A stretch of 64,000 nt of DNA from Nocardioides sp. Root190. Its GTDB lineage: Bacteria; Actinomycetota; Actinomycetes; Propionibacteriales; Nocardioidaceae. Positions within the stretch are counted from its first letter, which is position 1. Every line of letters begins with the position of its first letter. Location: positions 802,800-866,799 of the forward strand of contig NZ_LMIA01000010.1 of assembly GCF_001428565.1 (NCBI RefSeq), given 5' to 3'. Both the position numbers and the translations under genes were made by a program. Below are positions 7,089 through 15,238 of the stretch, piece by piece. Under the pieces are notes generated by a model. The model searched no databases and was not told the DNA's origin. It was given only the letters and a program-made list of their open reading frames with translations.

Positions 7089-8221
7089 CCGACGGGTCGT
7101 CCCCTGAGGAGTTTTCCACCGGTGGAGGTGGGGGTGCTGAGCGTGAGCATCCACAGCCTGGCCCTAGTTATCCACAGGACAGCGGTCCTGGCGGATCTGG
7201 TGGGAGCAGTGACGTTTCACGTGAAACCACTCCCCCAGAGCCGTCCCTCGTTTCACGTGAAACAGCCCCGCCGGTGACCGGCGGCTTCCGCACGGCCGCG
7301 CAGCTCGCCGAGCACTCGGCCGGCTTCGAGGACGACCAGACGCCCTTGGCGCGCGCCGCTCAGGCCACGGTCCTGGTGCGCGCGGGCATCCCGCAGGAGC
7401 AGCTGAGCCGTCCCTCGGAGACCCGCGTCTTCGTGGTCGCCAACCAGAAGGGCGGGGTCGGCAAGACGACCTCGACCGTCAATCTGGCCGCCGCGCTGAC
7501 CCAGCTCGGCCAGCGCGTGCTGGTGCTCGACCTCGACCCCCAGGGCAATGCCTCCACGGCGCTCAACATCGAGCACCGCCAGGGCACCCCCTCGACCTAC
7601 GAGCTGCTCGTCGATGGGCTCTCGATCGTCGACCTGGCCAAGCCGTGCCCCGATGCCGCGGGACTCTGGGTCGTCCCCGCGACCATCGACCTGGCGGGTG
7701 CCGAGATCGAGCTTGTCAGCGTGGTCGCCCGTGAGCAGCGGCTCAAGAAGGCGATCGACGCCCACCCCCGGGTGGGGACGGCGCAGGCCATCGGTGAGGA
7801 GCGCTTCGACTACGTCTTCATCGACTGCCCCCCGTCGCTGGGTCTGTTGACCCTCAACGCCCTCGTCGCGGGTGCCGAGATGCTGATCCCGATCCAGGCG
7901 GAGTACTACGCCCTGGAGGGGCTGGGCCAGCTCCTCGCGACCGTCGACATGGTCCGGGCGCACCTGAACCCCGACCTCGCGGTGTCGACGATCCTGCTGA
8001 CGATGTACGACGCCCGCACGCGGCTGGCGGCAGGTGTCGCCCAGGAGGTGCGCGAGCACTTCGGGGACCAGGTGCTCAAGACGGCCATCCCGCGCTCGGT
8101 CCGGGTGTCCGAGGCACCGTCGTACGCGCAGACCGTGATGACCTACGATCCGGGTTCACCCGGGGCGCTGAGCTACCTCGAAGCAGCCCGCGAAATCGTC
8201 GTGCGAGGGAGTCTCCAGTGA
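7085..8221 (+). CDS. parA: Chromosome-partitioning ATPase ParA (Soj)
   Basis: Walker-type ATPase that forms nucleoid gradients and moves ParB-parS complexes to segregate origins. The product is 378 residues. The deviant Walker A VVANQKGGVGKTTSTVNLAAAL lies near residue 120, followed by VLVLDLDPQGNAST and DYVFIDCPPSLGLLTLNAL. The first ~115 residues are a Gly/Pro-rich extension whose DNA includes two parS sites, each read as the peptide VSRET, and a perfect DnaA box. GTG 7085 overlaps the rsmG stop. The extension is longer than in Bacillus Soj, but N-terminal extensions are common in actinobacterial ParA. It overlaps parB by four bases. Confidence 0.97.
   Translation: MTDGSSPEEFSTGGGGGAEREHPQPGPSYPQDSGPGGSGGSSDVSRETTPPEPSLVSRETAPPVTGGFRTAAQLAEHSAGFEDDQTPLARAAQATVLVRAGIPQEQLSRPSETRVFVVANQKGGVGKTTSTVNLAAALTQLGQRVLVLDLDPQGNASTALNIEHRQGTPSTYELLVDGLSIVDLAKPCPDAAGLWVVPATIDLAGAEIELVSVVAREQRLKKAIDAHPRVGTAQAIGEERFDYVFIDCPPSLGLLTLNALVAGAEMLIPIQAEYYALEGLGQLLATVDMVRAHLNPDLAVSTILLTMYDARTRLAAGVAQEVREHFGDQVLKTAIPRSVRVSEAPSYAQTVMTYDPGSPGALSYLEAAREIVVRGSLQ
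7168..7176 (+). promoter_or_regulatory. Perfect DnaA box inside parA
   Basis: TTATCCACA, an exact DnaA-box consensus, within the 5' coding region of parA and about 40 bases before parS site 2. A weaker GCATCCACA lies at 7147-7155. Confidence 0.7.
7216..7229. other. parS site 2 (perfect), inside parA
   Basis: GTTTCACGTGAAAC inside the parA coding sequence, translated in frame as V-S-R-E-T. Confidence 0.95.
7249..7262. other. parS site 3 (perfect), inside parA
   Basis: Third perfect GTTTCACGTGAAAC, about 33 bases after site 2 and read in the same frame as V-S-R-E-T. The spacing of about three helical turns would place two ParB dimers on the same face (inference). Confidence 0.95.
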
Positions 8222-9267
8222 ACGCGAACGCCCCCCGTCGGGGCCTGGGTCGAGGTCTCGGATCGTTGATCCCGACGGCTCCCCCGACCCCCGTGCCGGC
8301 ACCCGGATCCGAGTCGCCCTCGGGCTCCTCTGTCAACCCGGATGCTCACAATTCGGACCTTTCCGCTGGAGCGCCTCCCAGCGGTTCGGCGGACCTGGGG
8401 TCCACCGGCCCCACGAGCGGCGCTCAGAGCGCCGATTCGGGTCTGAGGGCCGTCGAGGGCGCCTACTTCGCCGAGCTGCCTGTCGAGCAGATCCGACCCA
8501 ATGCCGTGAACCCGCGGACCGTCTTCGACGAGGACGCGATGGCCGAACTGGTCCACTCGATCAAGGAGATCGGCCTCCTCCAGCCCGTCGTGGTCCGCCG
8601 CACGGCCGCCGATGCGTACGAGCTGGTGATGGGCGAGCGCCGGTGGCGCGCGACCCAGCTCGCCGGGCTCGCCGTGATCCCGGCCATCGTGCGCGAGACC
8701 GAGGACACCGACATGCTCCGGGACGCGCTCCTGGAGAACCTGCACCGCAGCAACCTCAACCCGCTCGAGGAGGCTGCGGCCTACCACCAGCTGCTCGAGG
8801 ACTTCTCCTGCACCCATGACGAGCTGGCCCAGCGGATCGGCCGCTCGCGCCCGCAGATCAGCAACACCTTGCGGCTGCTCAAGCTGTCCCCCGCGGTCCA
8901 GCGGCGCGTCGCTGCCGGCGTGCTGTCCGCAGGGCACGCCCGCGCCCTGCTCGGGGTGCCTGACGCCGAGCTCCAGGACCGGCTCGCCCAGCGGGTCGTG
9001 GCCGAGGGCATCTCGGTACGCGGCCTCGAGGAGATCGTCGCGGTCGGTGAGCTCGGCGGCGCCCCGCCCCGTCCGCAGCGTGCCAAGCCCAGGGCTCCCG
9101 GTCTGGCAGAGCTCGGCGAGCGGCTGGGAGACCGCCTGGAGACCCGGGTCAAGATCGACCTCGGCAAGGCCAAGGGCAAGATCAGCATCGAGTTCGCCAA
9201 CACCGGCGACCTCCAGCGCATCGTGGACCTGATCGACCCGCGCAACCGCAGCGACCGCCCGATCTGA
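8218..9267 (+). CDS. parB: Chromosome-partitioning protein ParB
   Basis: CTP-dependent DNA clamp that loads at parS and spreads to form the origin segregation complex. The product is 349 residues. The N-terminus RRGLGRGLGSLIPT is the typical ParA-contacting segment. It is followed by a low-complexity linker (about 22-75), the ParB/Srx CTPase region (IRPNAVNPRTVFDE, LVMGERRWRATQLAG), the arginine-rich ALLENLHRSNLNPLEEA, a helix-turn-helix (HDELAQRIGRSRPQISNTLRLLKL) and a C-terminal dimerization domain. Its start overlaps the end of parA (ATG-less GTGA junction). An 18-bp hairpin terminator follows. Confidence 0.98.
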   Translation: MNANAPRRGLGRGLGSLIPTAPPTPVPAPGSESPSGSSVNPDAHNSDLSAGAPPSGSADLGSTGPTSGAQSADSGLRAVEGAYFAELPVEQIRPNAVNPRTVFDEDAMAELVHSIKEIGLLQPVVVRRTAADAYELVMGERRWRATQLAGLAVIPAIVRETEDTDMLRDALLENLHRSNLNPLEEAAAYHQLLEDFSCTHDELAQRIGRSRPQISNTLRLLKLSPAVQRRVAAGVLSAGHARALLGVPDAELQDRLAQRVVAEGISVRGLEEIVAVGELGGAPPRPQRAKPRAPGLAELGERLGDRLETRVKIDLGKAKGKISIEFANTGDLQRIVDLIDPRNRSDRPI

Positions 9268-9293
9268 GTACGGCGCGAGCCGCTCCCAATATC

Positions 9294-9333
9294 GACAAAG
9301 CGACATGTCCCTTTGGGGACATGTCGCTTTGTC
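9294..9333. terminator. 18-bp perfect hairpin between parB and plsC-like gene
   Basis: Perfect inverted repeat: GACAAAGCGACATGTCCC at 9294-9311, loop TTTG, and its exact complement at 9316-9333. There is no long T-tract on either strand; actinobacterial terminators often lack one. It lies between convergent parB (plus) and the acyltransferase gene (minus), so it can serve both. Confidence 0.85.
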
Positions 9334-9355
9334 ACTTCTGTCTCAGAAGCGCCGT

Positions 9356-9371
9356 TGTTTCACGGGAAACA
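9356..9371. other. parS-like site 4 (one mismatch)
   Basis: TGTTTCACGGGAAACA differs from the 16-bp parS consensus at one central base (9365, T to G), which breaks the palindrome at its centre. It lies 25 bases after the parB terminator and could be a weak ParB site. Confidence 0.6.
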
Positions 9372-9404
9372 TCCGTCCGGGCGCCGTAGCGATGGTCCGG
9401 TGCG

Positions 9405-10187
9405 CTACTTGCCGGCCTTCTTCTCCGCGGCCTTCGCCTTGCGCTTCGCGGCGCGCTCGCGCAGCTCGGCCTTGTCCAACTCGTCGGCCTGATCCGGGGT
9501 GGGGGCTGATCCGCCGAAGCGGGCGGGCGTCCACCAGGACCCGGGAGCCTTCTCGTCCTCCGGGTACTCCGCGATCACCTCGTCGAGGAGCCGCTGCAGC
9601 GCCGCACGCAGAGCCGCTGTCTCCGCCTGCAGGTCCTCGCCGGTGGGATACATCGGCTCACCGACCTTGACCGCGATCGTCTTGCGCTTGCGCGCGAAGT
9701 CGCGCGGGTGGTCCTTGGTCATCAGCCGGTGCGCGCCCCACACGATCATCGGGATCAGTGGCACACCGGTCTCGGCGGCGATCTTGACCGCCCCCACCTT
9801 GAGCTCCTTGATCTCGAAGGAACGGGAGATGGTGGCCTCGGGATAGATCCCCACGACCTCCCCGGCCTCGAGGTAGGCCTTGGCGTCCAGCATCGACTGG
9901 GCACCGGCCGAGCGGTCGACGGTGATGTGGTGGAAGGAGCGCAGCAGGTGCCCCACCCCGGGGGCATCCATCATCTCCCGCTTGATCATGAACCGAACCA
10001 GTCGCTTGGAGGGGTTGGCACCCAGGCCGCCGTAGACGAAGTCGACGTAGCCGGTGTGGTTGATCGCCAGCAGGGCCCCACCCTTGCGCGGCACGTTCTC
10101 CGTGCCGGAGAGCTGGAACCGCTGGCCGAGGACCCTGAAGAGGACCTTGGCGGTGACGATGACGGGCGGGTAGGTGATGTCGCGCAT
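9405..10187 (-). CDS. Lysophospholipid (1-acylglycerol-3-phosphate) acyltransferase family protein
   Basis: PlsC-type membrane-associated acyltransferase, probably for phosphatidic acid or related lipid synthesis. The product is 260 residues. The catalytic HX4D motif is NHTGYVD (His44, Asp49). A glycerol-phosphate block reads VVGIYPEATISRSFE, where the usual FPEGTR is replaced by YPEATIS, a common actinobacterial variant. The C-terminal ~25 residues are Lys/Ala/Glu-rich (RAAKRKAKAAEKKAGK). The exact acyl acceptor cannot be told. It ends 12 bases before the aminotransferase gene, upstream on the same strand, so the two are probably co-transcribed. Confidence 0.88.
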   Translation of the reverse strand: MRDITYPPVIVTAKVLFRVLGQRFQLSGTENVPRKGGALLAINHTGYVDFVYGGLGANPSKRLVRFMIKREMMDAPGVGHLLRSFHHITVDRSAGAQSMLDAKAYLEAGEVVGIYPEATISRSFEIKELKVGAVKIAAETGVPLIPMIVWGAHRLMTKDHPRDFARKRKTIAVKVGEPMYPTGEDLQAETAALRAALQRLLDEVIAEYPEDEKAPGSWWTPARFGGSAPTPDQADELDKAELRERAAKRKAKAAEKKAGK

Positions 10188-10199
10188 GCGCCCAGTGTG

Positions 10200-11423
10200 T
10201 CAGCGACGGGTGGCGAGGAACTCCGCGATCCGGCCGATGGCCTCCTCGAGCATGTCCACATCGGGCAGGGTCACCAACCGGAAGTGGTCCGGCTCGAACC
10301 AGTTGAAGCCGGTGCCGTGGGTGACGAGGATCTTCTTCGCGCGCAGCAGGTCGATGACGAACTGCTCGTCGTCCTCGATGGCGTAGACCTCGGGGTCCAG
10401 GCGCGGGAAGCAGTACAGCGCGCCGCGGGGACGCACCGAGGAGACGCCCGGGATGTCGTTGAGCAGACGGTCGGCGAGCATCGACTGCTCGTAGAAGCGC
10501 CCGCCCGGAACGATCAGCTCGTTGATCGACTGGTAGCCGCCCAGTGCGGTCTGGATCGCATGCTGCGCCGGCACATTGGCACACATACGCATGTTGGACA
10601 CGAGGGTGAGCCCCTCGAGGAACTCCTCGGCGAGCTCCTTGGGACCTGAGACCATCACCCAGCCGGCGCGGTAGCCGCAGACCCGGTAGGCCTTGGAGAG
10701 GCCGCTGAAGGTGAGACAGAGGACGTCGTTGCCCGCGGCCGCGGCGGCGTGGTGGTGCACGGCGTCGTCGAACAGGATCTTCTCGTAGATCTCGTCCGCG
10801 AACACGACCAGCTGGTGGCGACGGGCGATGTCGACGAGCTTGTGGACCATCTCCTTGCTGTAGACGGCACCCGTGGGGTTGTTGGGGTTGATGATCACCA
10901 GGCCGTGGGTGTTCTCGGTGATCTTCGACTCGATGTCGGCCAGGTCCGGCATCCAGCCGTCGTTCTCGTCGCAGCGGTAGTGCACGGGAGTGCCGCCGGA
11001 CAGCGAGACGGCGCCGGTCCACAGCGGGTAGTCGGGTGCAGGCACGAGGATCTCGTTGCCGTCGTCCAGGAAGGCCTGCAGCACCATGGAGATCATCTCC
11101 GAGACGCCGTTGCCGATGAAGACGTCCTCGACGTCGGTGTCCTTGAGCCCACGCGACTGGTAGTACTGCGCCACGGCCGTGCGCGCGGAGTAGATGCCGC
11201 GCGAGTCGCTGTAGCCCTGGGCCTCGGGCAGGTGGTGCATCATGTCGGCGAGGATCGCCTCGGGTGCCTCGAAGCCGAAGGGCGCCGGGTTCCCGATGTT
11301 CAGCTTGAGGATCTTGTGACCCTCTGCCTCGAGTCGTTGGGCCTCGACCAGGATGGGTCCCCGGACGTCGTACCGGACGTTGCGCAGCTTCTTGCTCTGG
11401 CGGATCTTCCTCACGAGGAGCAT
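10200..11423 (-). CDS. alaA: Alanine-type PLP-dependent aminotransferase (AlaA-like)
   Basis: Fold-type I aminotransferase converting pyruvate and glutamate to alanine and 2-oxoglutarate, by similarity to E. coli AlaA. The product is 407 residues. Near-identical blocks include VRYDVRGPILVEAQRLEAEG, LKLNIGNPAPFGF, VPAPDYPLWTGAVSLSGG and IINPNNPTGAVYSKE. PLP lysine is in SFSGLSKAYR (Lys244). GCANVPAQHAIQTALGGYQSI-like residues are also conserved (CANVPAQHAIQTALGGYQSI). The related mycobacterial protein is annotated as an aspartate aminotransferase, so substrate choice is inferred. ATG at 11423 is divergent from the GNAT gene with a 59-base gap. Confidence 0.88.
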   Translation of the reverse strand: MLLVRKIRQSKKLRNVRYDVRGPILVEAQRLEAEGHKILKLNIGNPAPFGFEAPEAILADMMHHLPEAQGYSDSRGIYSARTAVAQYYQSRGLKDTDVEDVFIGNGVSEMISMVLQAFLDDGNEILVPAPDYPLWTGAVSLSGGTPVHYRCDENDGWMPDLADIESKITENTHGLVIINPNNPTGAVYSKEMVHKLVDIARRHQLVVFADEIYEKILFDDAVHHHAAAAAGNDVLCLTFSGLSKAYRVCGYRAGWVMVSGPKELAEEFLEGLTLVSNMRMCANVPAQHAIQTALGGYQSINELIVPGGRFYEQSMLADRLLNDIPGVSSVRPRGALYCFPRLDPEVYAIEDDEQFVIDLLRAKKILVTHGTGFNWFEPDHFRLVTLPDVDMLEEAIGRIAEFLATRR

Positions 11424-11482
11424 TCTCGCAGGTGGGCGCCACCCGAATTCCCCGCCTCCGGTGGCGCAGGGAGGAAGCTGCG

Positions 11483-12142
11483 ATGTCCCGGACGACGGTG
11501 CCCCTCACCCTGGACCTGCTCGCCGCGCTCGATGCGCCGTGCCGGACCTGCCTGTTCTGGGAGCGCGAGCCCGTGCAGCGCGCGGGACTCGACGCCGAGG
11601 AGCGCGCCCGGGACAAGGAGGCGTGGGTCTCCGAGGTGCTGCGTGAGTGGGGCTCCTGCGGGCGGGTCGCGCTCGTCGACGGCCAGCCTGTCGGCCACCT
11701 CGTCTACGCGCCGGCGTCCTTCGCGCCCGGGGCGGCGGCCTTCCCCACCGCACCGGTGTCGGCCGACGCGGTGTTGTTGCTGACCGGCTGGGTGCGCCCG
11801 GAGTACGCCGGCAGCGGGATGGGCCGGCTGCTGGTCCAGGGCATGGCCCGCGACCTCGTCGGGCGCGACGGGATCCGCGCCGTGGAGGCGTTCGCACGCA
11901 CCGGGACCCCGCCGCGGGGAGCGACGCCGGACTGCGTGATCCCTGCCGAATTCCTCGCCCGGGTGGGCTTCAAGACCCACCGGGCCCACCCGCGGACTCC
12001 GCGGATGCGGATGGAGATGCGCTCCCTGGTCACCTGGCGGGGCGAGATGGAGGCGGCCTGGGAGCGGATCGTGGACGTCGTACGACGCCCGAAGCACGCA
12101 CCGGCGCCCGCCCCCCGGGAAGCAGACAACCCCCGGACGTGA
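11483..12142 (+). CDS. GNAT family N-acetyltransferase
   Basis: Predicted acetyl-CoA-dependent acetyltransferase, substrate unknown. The product is 219 residues. The acetyl-CoA loop region is LLLTGWVRPEYAGSGMGRLLVQGMARDL (R/Q-x-x-G-x-G/A type, here YAGSGMGRLL). The N-terminus carries a CRTCLFWE Cys pair. ATG 11483 is chosen because GGGAGGAAG precedes it; an earlier in-frame extension looks non-coding and overlaps the divergent aminotransferase promoter. Its stop codon (12140-12142) lies in the loop of the following terminator. Confidence 0.8.
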   Translation: MSRTTVPLTLDLLAALDAPCRTCLFWEREPVQRAGLDAEERARDKEAWVSEVLREWGSCGRVALVDGQPVGHLVYAPASFAPGAAAFPTAPVSADAVLLLTGWVRPEYAGSGMGRLLVQGMARDLVGRDGIRAVEAFARTGTPPRGATPDCVIPAEFLARVGFKTHRAHPRTPRMRMEMRSLVTWRGEMEAAWERIVDVVRRPKHAPAPAPREADNPRT

Positions 12143-12156
12143 GTCCGGGGGTTGTC
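12125..12156. terminator. 14-bp hairpin terminator, GNAT gene / trxA
   Basis: GACAACCCCCGGAC (12125-12138) pairs perfectly with 12143-12156; the four-base loop GTGA contains the GNAT stop codon. It is placed between convergent genes, so it is likely bidirectional. Confidence 0.85.
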
Positions 12157-12167
12157 GAGAGGCCGAG

Positions 12168-12500
12168 TCAGGCGTTGATGAACTCGTCGAGCTCCTTGAG
12201 GATGGCCGCCTTGGGGCGAGCACCGACGATGGTCTTGACGACCTCGCCACCGGAGTAGACGTTGATGGTGGGGATGCCCGTGACGCGGTACGACGCCGGG
12301 GTGACCGGGTTCTCGTCGACGTTCATCTTGAAGAACGTGACCTTGTCGCCGTGGGCGCCGGCGATCTCGTCGAGGATCGGGGCGACCTGGCGGCACGGGC
12401 CGCACCACTCGGCCCAGAAGTCCACGAGGACGGGCTTGTCGGACTTGAGCACCTGAGCGTCGAACTCGGCGTCGGTCACTGCGGAGATGTTGTCGGCCAC
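12168..12500 (-). CDS. trxA: Thioredoxin
   Basis: Cytoplasmic disulfide reductase, recycled by TrxB. The product is 110 residues with the active site WCGPC (Trp32-Cys33-Cys36), the cis-proline in TGIPTINVY, and full family length. It is encoded 48 bases downstream of trxB in the same direction. In other actinobacteria the trxB-trxA pair adjoining sigM responds to oxidative stress; that is inferred from neighbourhood here. Confidence 0.97.
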   Translation of the reverse strand: MADNISAVTDAEFDAQVLKSDKPVLVDFWAEWCGPCRQVAPILDEIAGAHGDKVTFFKMNVDENPVTPASYRVTGIPTINVYSGGEVVKTIVGARPKAAILKELDEFINA

Positions 12501-12548
12501 GGGGGCCTCCTTCGGATTCAGGGTGAACGAAACGTCTGGTGGTGGAAC

Positions 12549-13532
12549 CTACGCGCTGGCTGACACATTCCCGGCGGTCGCAGCAGCGTGGTCGAGGAAG
12601 CCGATGTAGCGCTCCGCGTCGAGGGCGGCCGAGCAGCCGGTGCCGGCTGCGGTGATGGCCTGGCGGTAGGTGTGGTCGACGAGGTCGCCGGCCGCGAAGA
12701 CGCCGGGGACGTTGGTCGCGGTCGAGCCGGGCTGGACCAGGACGTAGCCGTTGTCGTCGAGGTCGACCTGGCCGGTCAGCAGCTCCGAGCGGGGCTCGTG
12801 CCCGATCGCGATGAACAGGCCGGTGGCGCCCAGCTCGCTGGTCTCGCCGGTGACGGTGTCCTTCAGGGTCAGCGACTCCAGGGAGTCCTCGCCGTTGACG
12901 GACTCGACCACGGAGTTCCAGATGATCTCCAGCTTCGGGTCCGCGAACGCCCGCTCCTGCATGATCTTGGAGGCGCGCAGCTCGTCGCGACGCACGATCA
13001 GGGAGACCTTCGAGCCGAAGCGGGTCAGGAAGGTCGCCTCCTCGACGGCGGAGTCACCGCCGCCGACGACGGCGATGTGCTGCTCGCGGAAGAAGAACCC
13101 GTCGCAGGTCGCGCAGTAGGACACGCCGCGTCCGGACAGCTTCTCCTCGTTGGGCAGGTCGAGCTTGCGGTAGCCGGATCCGGTGGACAGGATCACGGCC
13201 CGCGCGGTGTAGGTGTCCGTGGCGGTCTTGACGACCTTGATGTCGCCGGTGAGGTCGACCTCGACCACGTCGTCGGCGATGAGCTCGGCACCGAAGCGCT
13301 CGGCCTGCGCGCGCATCTCCTCCATGAGCTCGGGGCCCTGGATGCCGTCACGGAAGCCGGGGAAGTTCTCGACCTCGGTGGTGTTCATCAGGGCACCACC
13401 GGCGGTGACGGAGCCCTCGAAGACCAGCGGGCTCAGCTGCGCACGGGCGGCGTAGATCGCGGCGGTGTAGCCGGACGGGCCGGACCCGATCACGATGACG
13501 TTGCGAGGCTCGGACGTGACGGACTCGGACAT
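12549..13532 (-). CDS. trxB: Thioredoxin-disulfide reductase
   Basis: FAD/NADPH flavoenzyme reducing thioredoxin. The product is 327 residues. FAD-binding GSGPSG lies at residues 16-21, the redox-active CATC at residues 140-143, NADPH-binding VVGGGDSAVEEA follows, and the C-terminal FAD segment is VPGVFAAGDLVDHTYRQAITAAGTGCSAALDAERY. ATG 13532 has GGGAAG just upstream; a TTG at 13544 lacks one. It is followed by trxA. A 128-base gap separates it from the anti-sigma gene and may hold its own promoter. Confidence 0.97.
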   Translation of the reverse strand: MSESVTSEPRNVIVIGSGPSGYTAAIYAARAQLSPLVFEGSVTAGGALMNTTEVENFPGFRDGIQGPELMEEMRAQAERFGAELIADDVVEVDLTGDIKVVKTATDTYTARAVILSTGSGYRKLDLPNEEKLSGRGVSYCATCDGFFFREQHIAVVGGGDSAVEEATFLTRFGSKVSLIVRRDELRASKIMQERAFADPKLEIIWNSVVESVNGEDSLESLTLKDTVTGETSELGATGLFIAIGHEPRSELLTGQVDLDDNGYVLVQPGSTATNVPGVFAAGDLVDHTYRQAITAAGTGCSAALDAERYIGFLDHAAATAGNVSASA

Positions 13533-13660
13533 GGGACTTCCCAACTGATTCGGCCGGTGGATCGGGTACGACGGACTCTTTCACGGACACTTCTCCAACG
13601 AGATCGTAGGCCGCAGGATTCCCGGATGCGCGCAGTGGTCAGCCGGTGGCAGGCAGTGGG

Positions 13661-14479
13661 TCAGCCGGTGGCGGGCAGGGTCGTCGAGTGCAGGACGTCG
13701 CCGGAGCCGCAGGCGATGACCTCGGCGGCCTGGGTCGAGCCGACCGGCTCACGGAAGGCGACCACGGCGGGCATCCCGCTGTACTCCACGCCCACGAGGT
13801 AGCCGAGACCGAACGCAGCAGGCTCGCAGCGGAAGTCGGAGGGTGCGGTGAGGGTCGCGGTGGAGTAGTCGGCGCTGGTGGGACGGGGAAGCGTGGCGTG
13901 CTGGAGGGCCACCAGGTCCTCCCGGAGCTGGGTGGCACGCACCTCGCGCAACGGCCCGTCGCTGACCACCCGGCGAGGGGCGTCGAACAGGTCGCCAGCA
14001 TCGGGCGTCGGCTCCGCCTCGGGTGCCTCGGCGTTCTCCTGCCCCTCGTCGAGGGTGGCTGCGGAGTCGTCCGCCTCACCGCCACCCTCCGAGCGCGCCG
14101 GGTCCTCCTCGGCCATCTCGTTGGCCGCGCTGACGTCGTCGGAACCGCTCTGGCCCAGTCCCCCACCGACGGCACCGGCCCCCACGCCGACCGCGACCAC
14201 GGCCGCCGCCGCACCGAGCAGCACCCGCACCCGGACGCGGCGACGGCGTGCCGCCGCGTCGAGGGGTACGACGACGCCGTGGCTCTCCGGATGGGACACG
14301 ATCGGGAGGGCGGACCGCTCGGCGACCAGGTCGGCCAGGCCGGCGTCCAGTCGCGCCGCGACCTCGTCCGGCAACGGTTCGGGCCCGCCGGCCTCCGCGA
14401 GCAGTCGCCGAACCGCCGCCTCGCGGGCAGGGTCCATCGGCGCGTCGAGCGGCGCGTCAGGCTCGGTCGGTTCGGTCAT
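13661..14479 (-). CDS. Putative SigM anti-sigma factor, single-pass membrane protein
   Basis: No strong sequence family is recognised; the assignment rests on position immediately downstream of sigM, as with mycobacterial rsmM. The product is 272 residues. The cytoplasmic N-terminus (1-80) begins with acidic residues, then an Arg cluster RRRRVRVRV, one membrane segment (about 85-107) and an extracytoplasmic part. That part has an acidic low-complexity spacer (Glu/Asp/Ala, 110-165) and a folded C-terminal domain with two Cys. The membrane topology fits a regulated anti-sigma factor. No zinc-binding HxxxCxxC motif is seen. Confidence 0.55.
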   Translation of the reverse strand: MTEPTEPDAPLDAPMDPAREAAVRRLLAEAGGPEPLPDEVAARLDAGLADLVAERSALPIVSHPESHGVVVPLDAAARRRRVRVRVLLGAAAAVVAVGVGAGAVGGGLGQSGSDDVSAANEMAEEDPARSEGGGEADDSAATLDEGQENAEAPEAEPTPDAGDLFDAPRRVVSDGPLREVRATQLREDLVALQHATLPRPTSADYSTATLTAPSDFRCEPAAFGLGYLVGVEYSGMPAVVAFREPVGSTQAAEVIACGSGDVLHSTTLPATG

Positions 14480-14533
14480 CTCGGGCTTCCTGCTGTGGCT
14501 GGTGGCGGGTCGGGTGATCGGGAGACGGGCGGT

Positions 14534-15238
14534 TCAGTCCAGGCTCGGCGTCGCGGCCGGTGGCCCTCGGGGTGTCGTGGATCTGACGTCCGGCGGGCCC
14601 TGGGGGTTCCCCGGGGCGACGTGGGCCGCCTCACCGTCGGCTGCCGCCTCCAGCAGGTGGCCCAGCAGACCGGCGAGCCGGGCGCGGCCACGCGAGCAGC
14701 GACTCTTGACCGTGCCCTCGGCGCAGTCGAGGATCACCGCGACCTCGGCGACCGAGTAGCCCTCCATGTCCACCAGCACGATCGCCGCGCGTTGGTCGTC
14801 GGAGAGCTGTGCGAGCGCGGACCGCACGGCGGCCCGGCGTTCGAGCACGAGGCTGGCCTCGGCCGGGTCGACCGCGTCGCCCACGGTCTGGCGGGACCGC
14901 CGCTGGTGCTCGTCGAGGTCCTCGGGCAGGGGTTCGGCACGGCGTACCTGCGCCGAGCGGAGTCGGTCCAGGCAGGCGTTGACCACGATGCGGTGCAGCC
15001 AGGTCGTGACGGCGGCCTCGCCGCGGTAGGTGCCGGCGCGGCGGAAGGCGGCGATCATGCCCTCCTGCAGGCCGTCGGCGGCCGTCTCCGGGTCGCTGCA
15101 GGTGCGCAGGGCCACTGCCCACAGGCGGTCGCGGTGCCGGGCGAAGAGGGCTGCGAAGGCGTCGTCGTCGCCGGCCACGTGGGCCGCGAGGAGATCGGCG
15201 TCGGAGACCTCGGCGGCCTCGCGCAGCTCACTCGCCAC
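14534..15238 (-). CDS. sigM: ECF RNA polymerase sigma factor SigM
   Basis: Group 4 sigma factor directing a stress/envelope or redox regulon. The product is 234 residues. Region 2 spans FAALFARHRDRLWAVALR...AADGLQEGMIAAFRRAGTYRGEAAVTTWLHRIVVNACLDRLR; region 4 is AQLSDDQRAAIVLVDMEGYSVAEVAVILDCAEGTVKSRCSRGRARL. A Pro/Thr-rich tail of ~40 residues follows. GTG 15238 overlaps the pseudokinase gene by 11 bases. SigM identity comes from the conserved murJ-sigM-rsmM-trxB-trxA order. Confidence 0.88.
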   Translation of the reverse strand: MASELREAAEVSDADLLAAHVAGDDDAFAALFARHRDRLWAVALRTCSDPETAADGLQEGMIAAFRRAGTYRGEAAVTTWLHRIVVNACLDRLRSAQVRRAEPLPEDLDEHQRRSRQTVGDAVDPAEASLVLERRAAVRSALAQLSDDQRAAIVLVDMEGYSVAEVAVILDCAEGTVKSRCSRGRARLAGLLGHLLEAAADGEAAHVAPGNPQGPPDVRSTTPRGPPAATPSLD

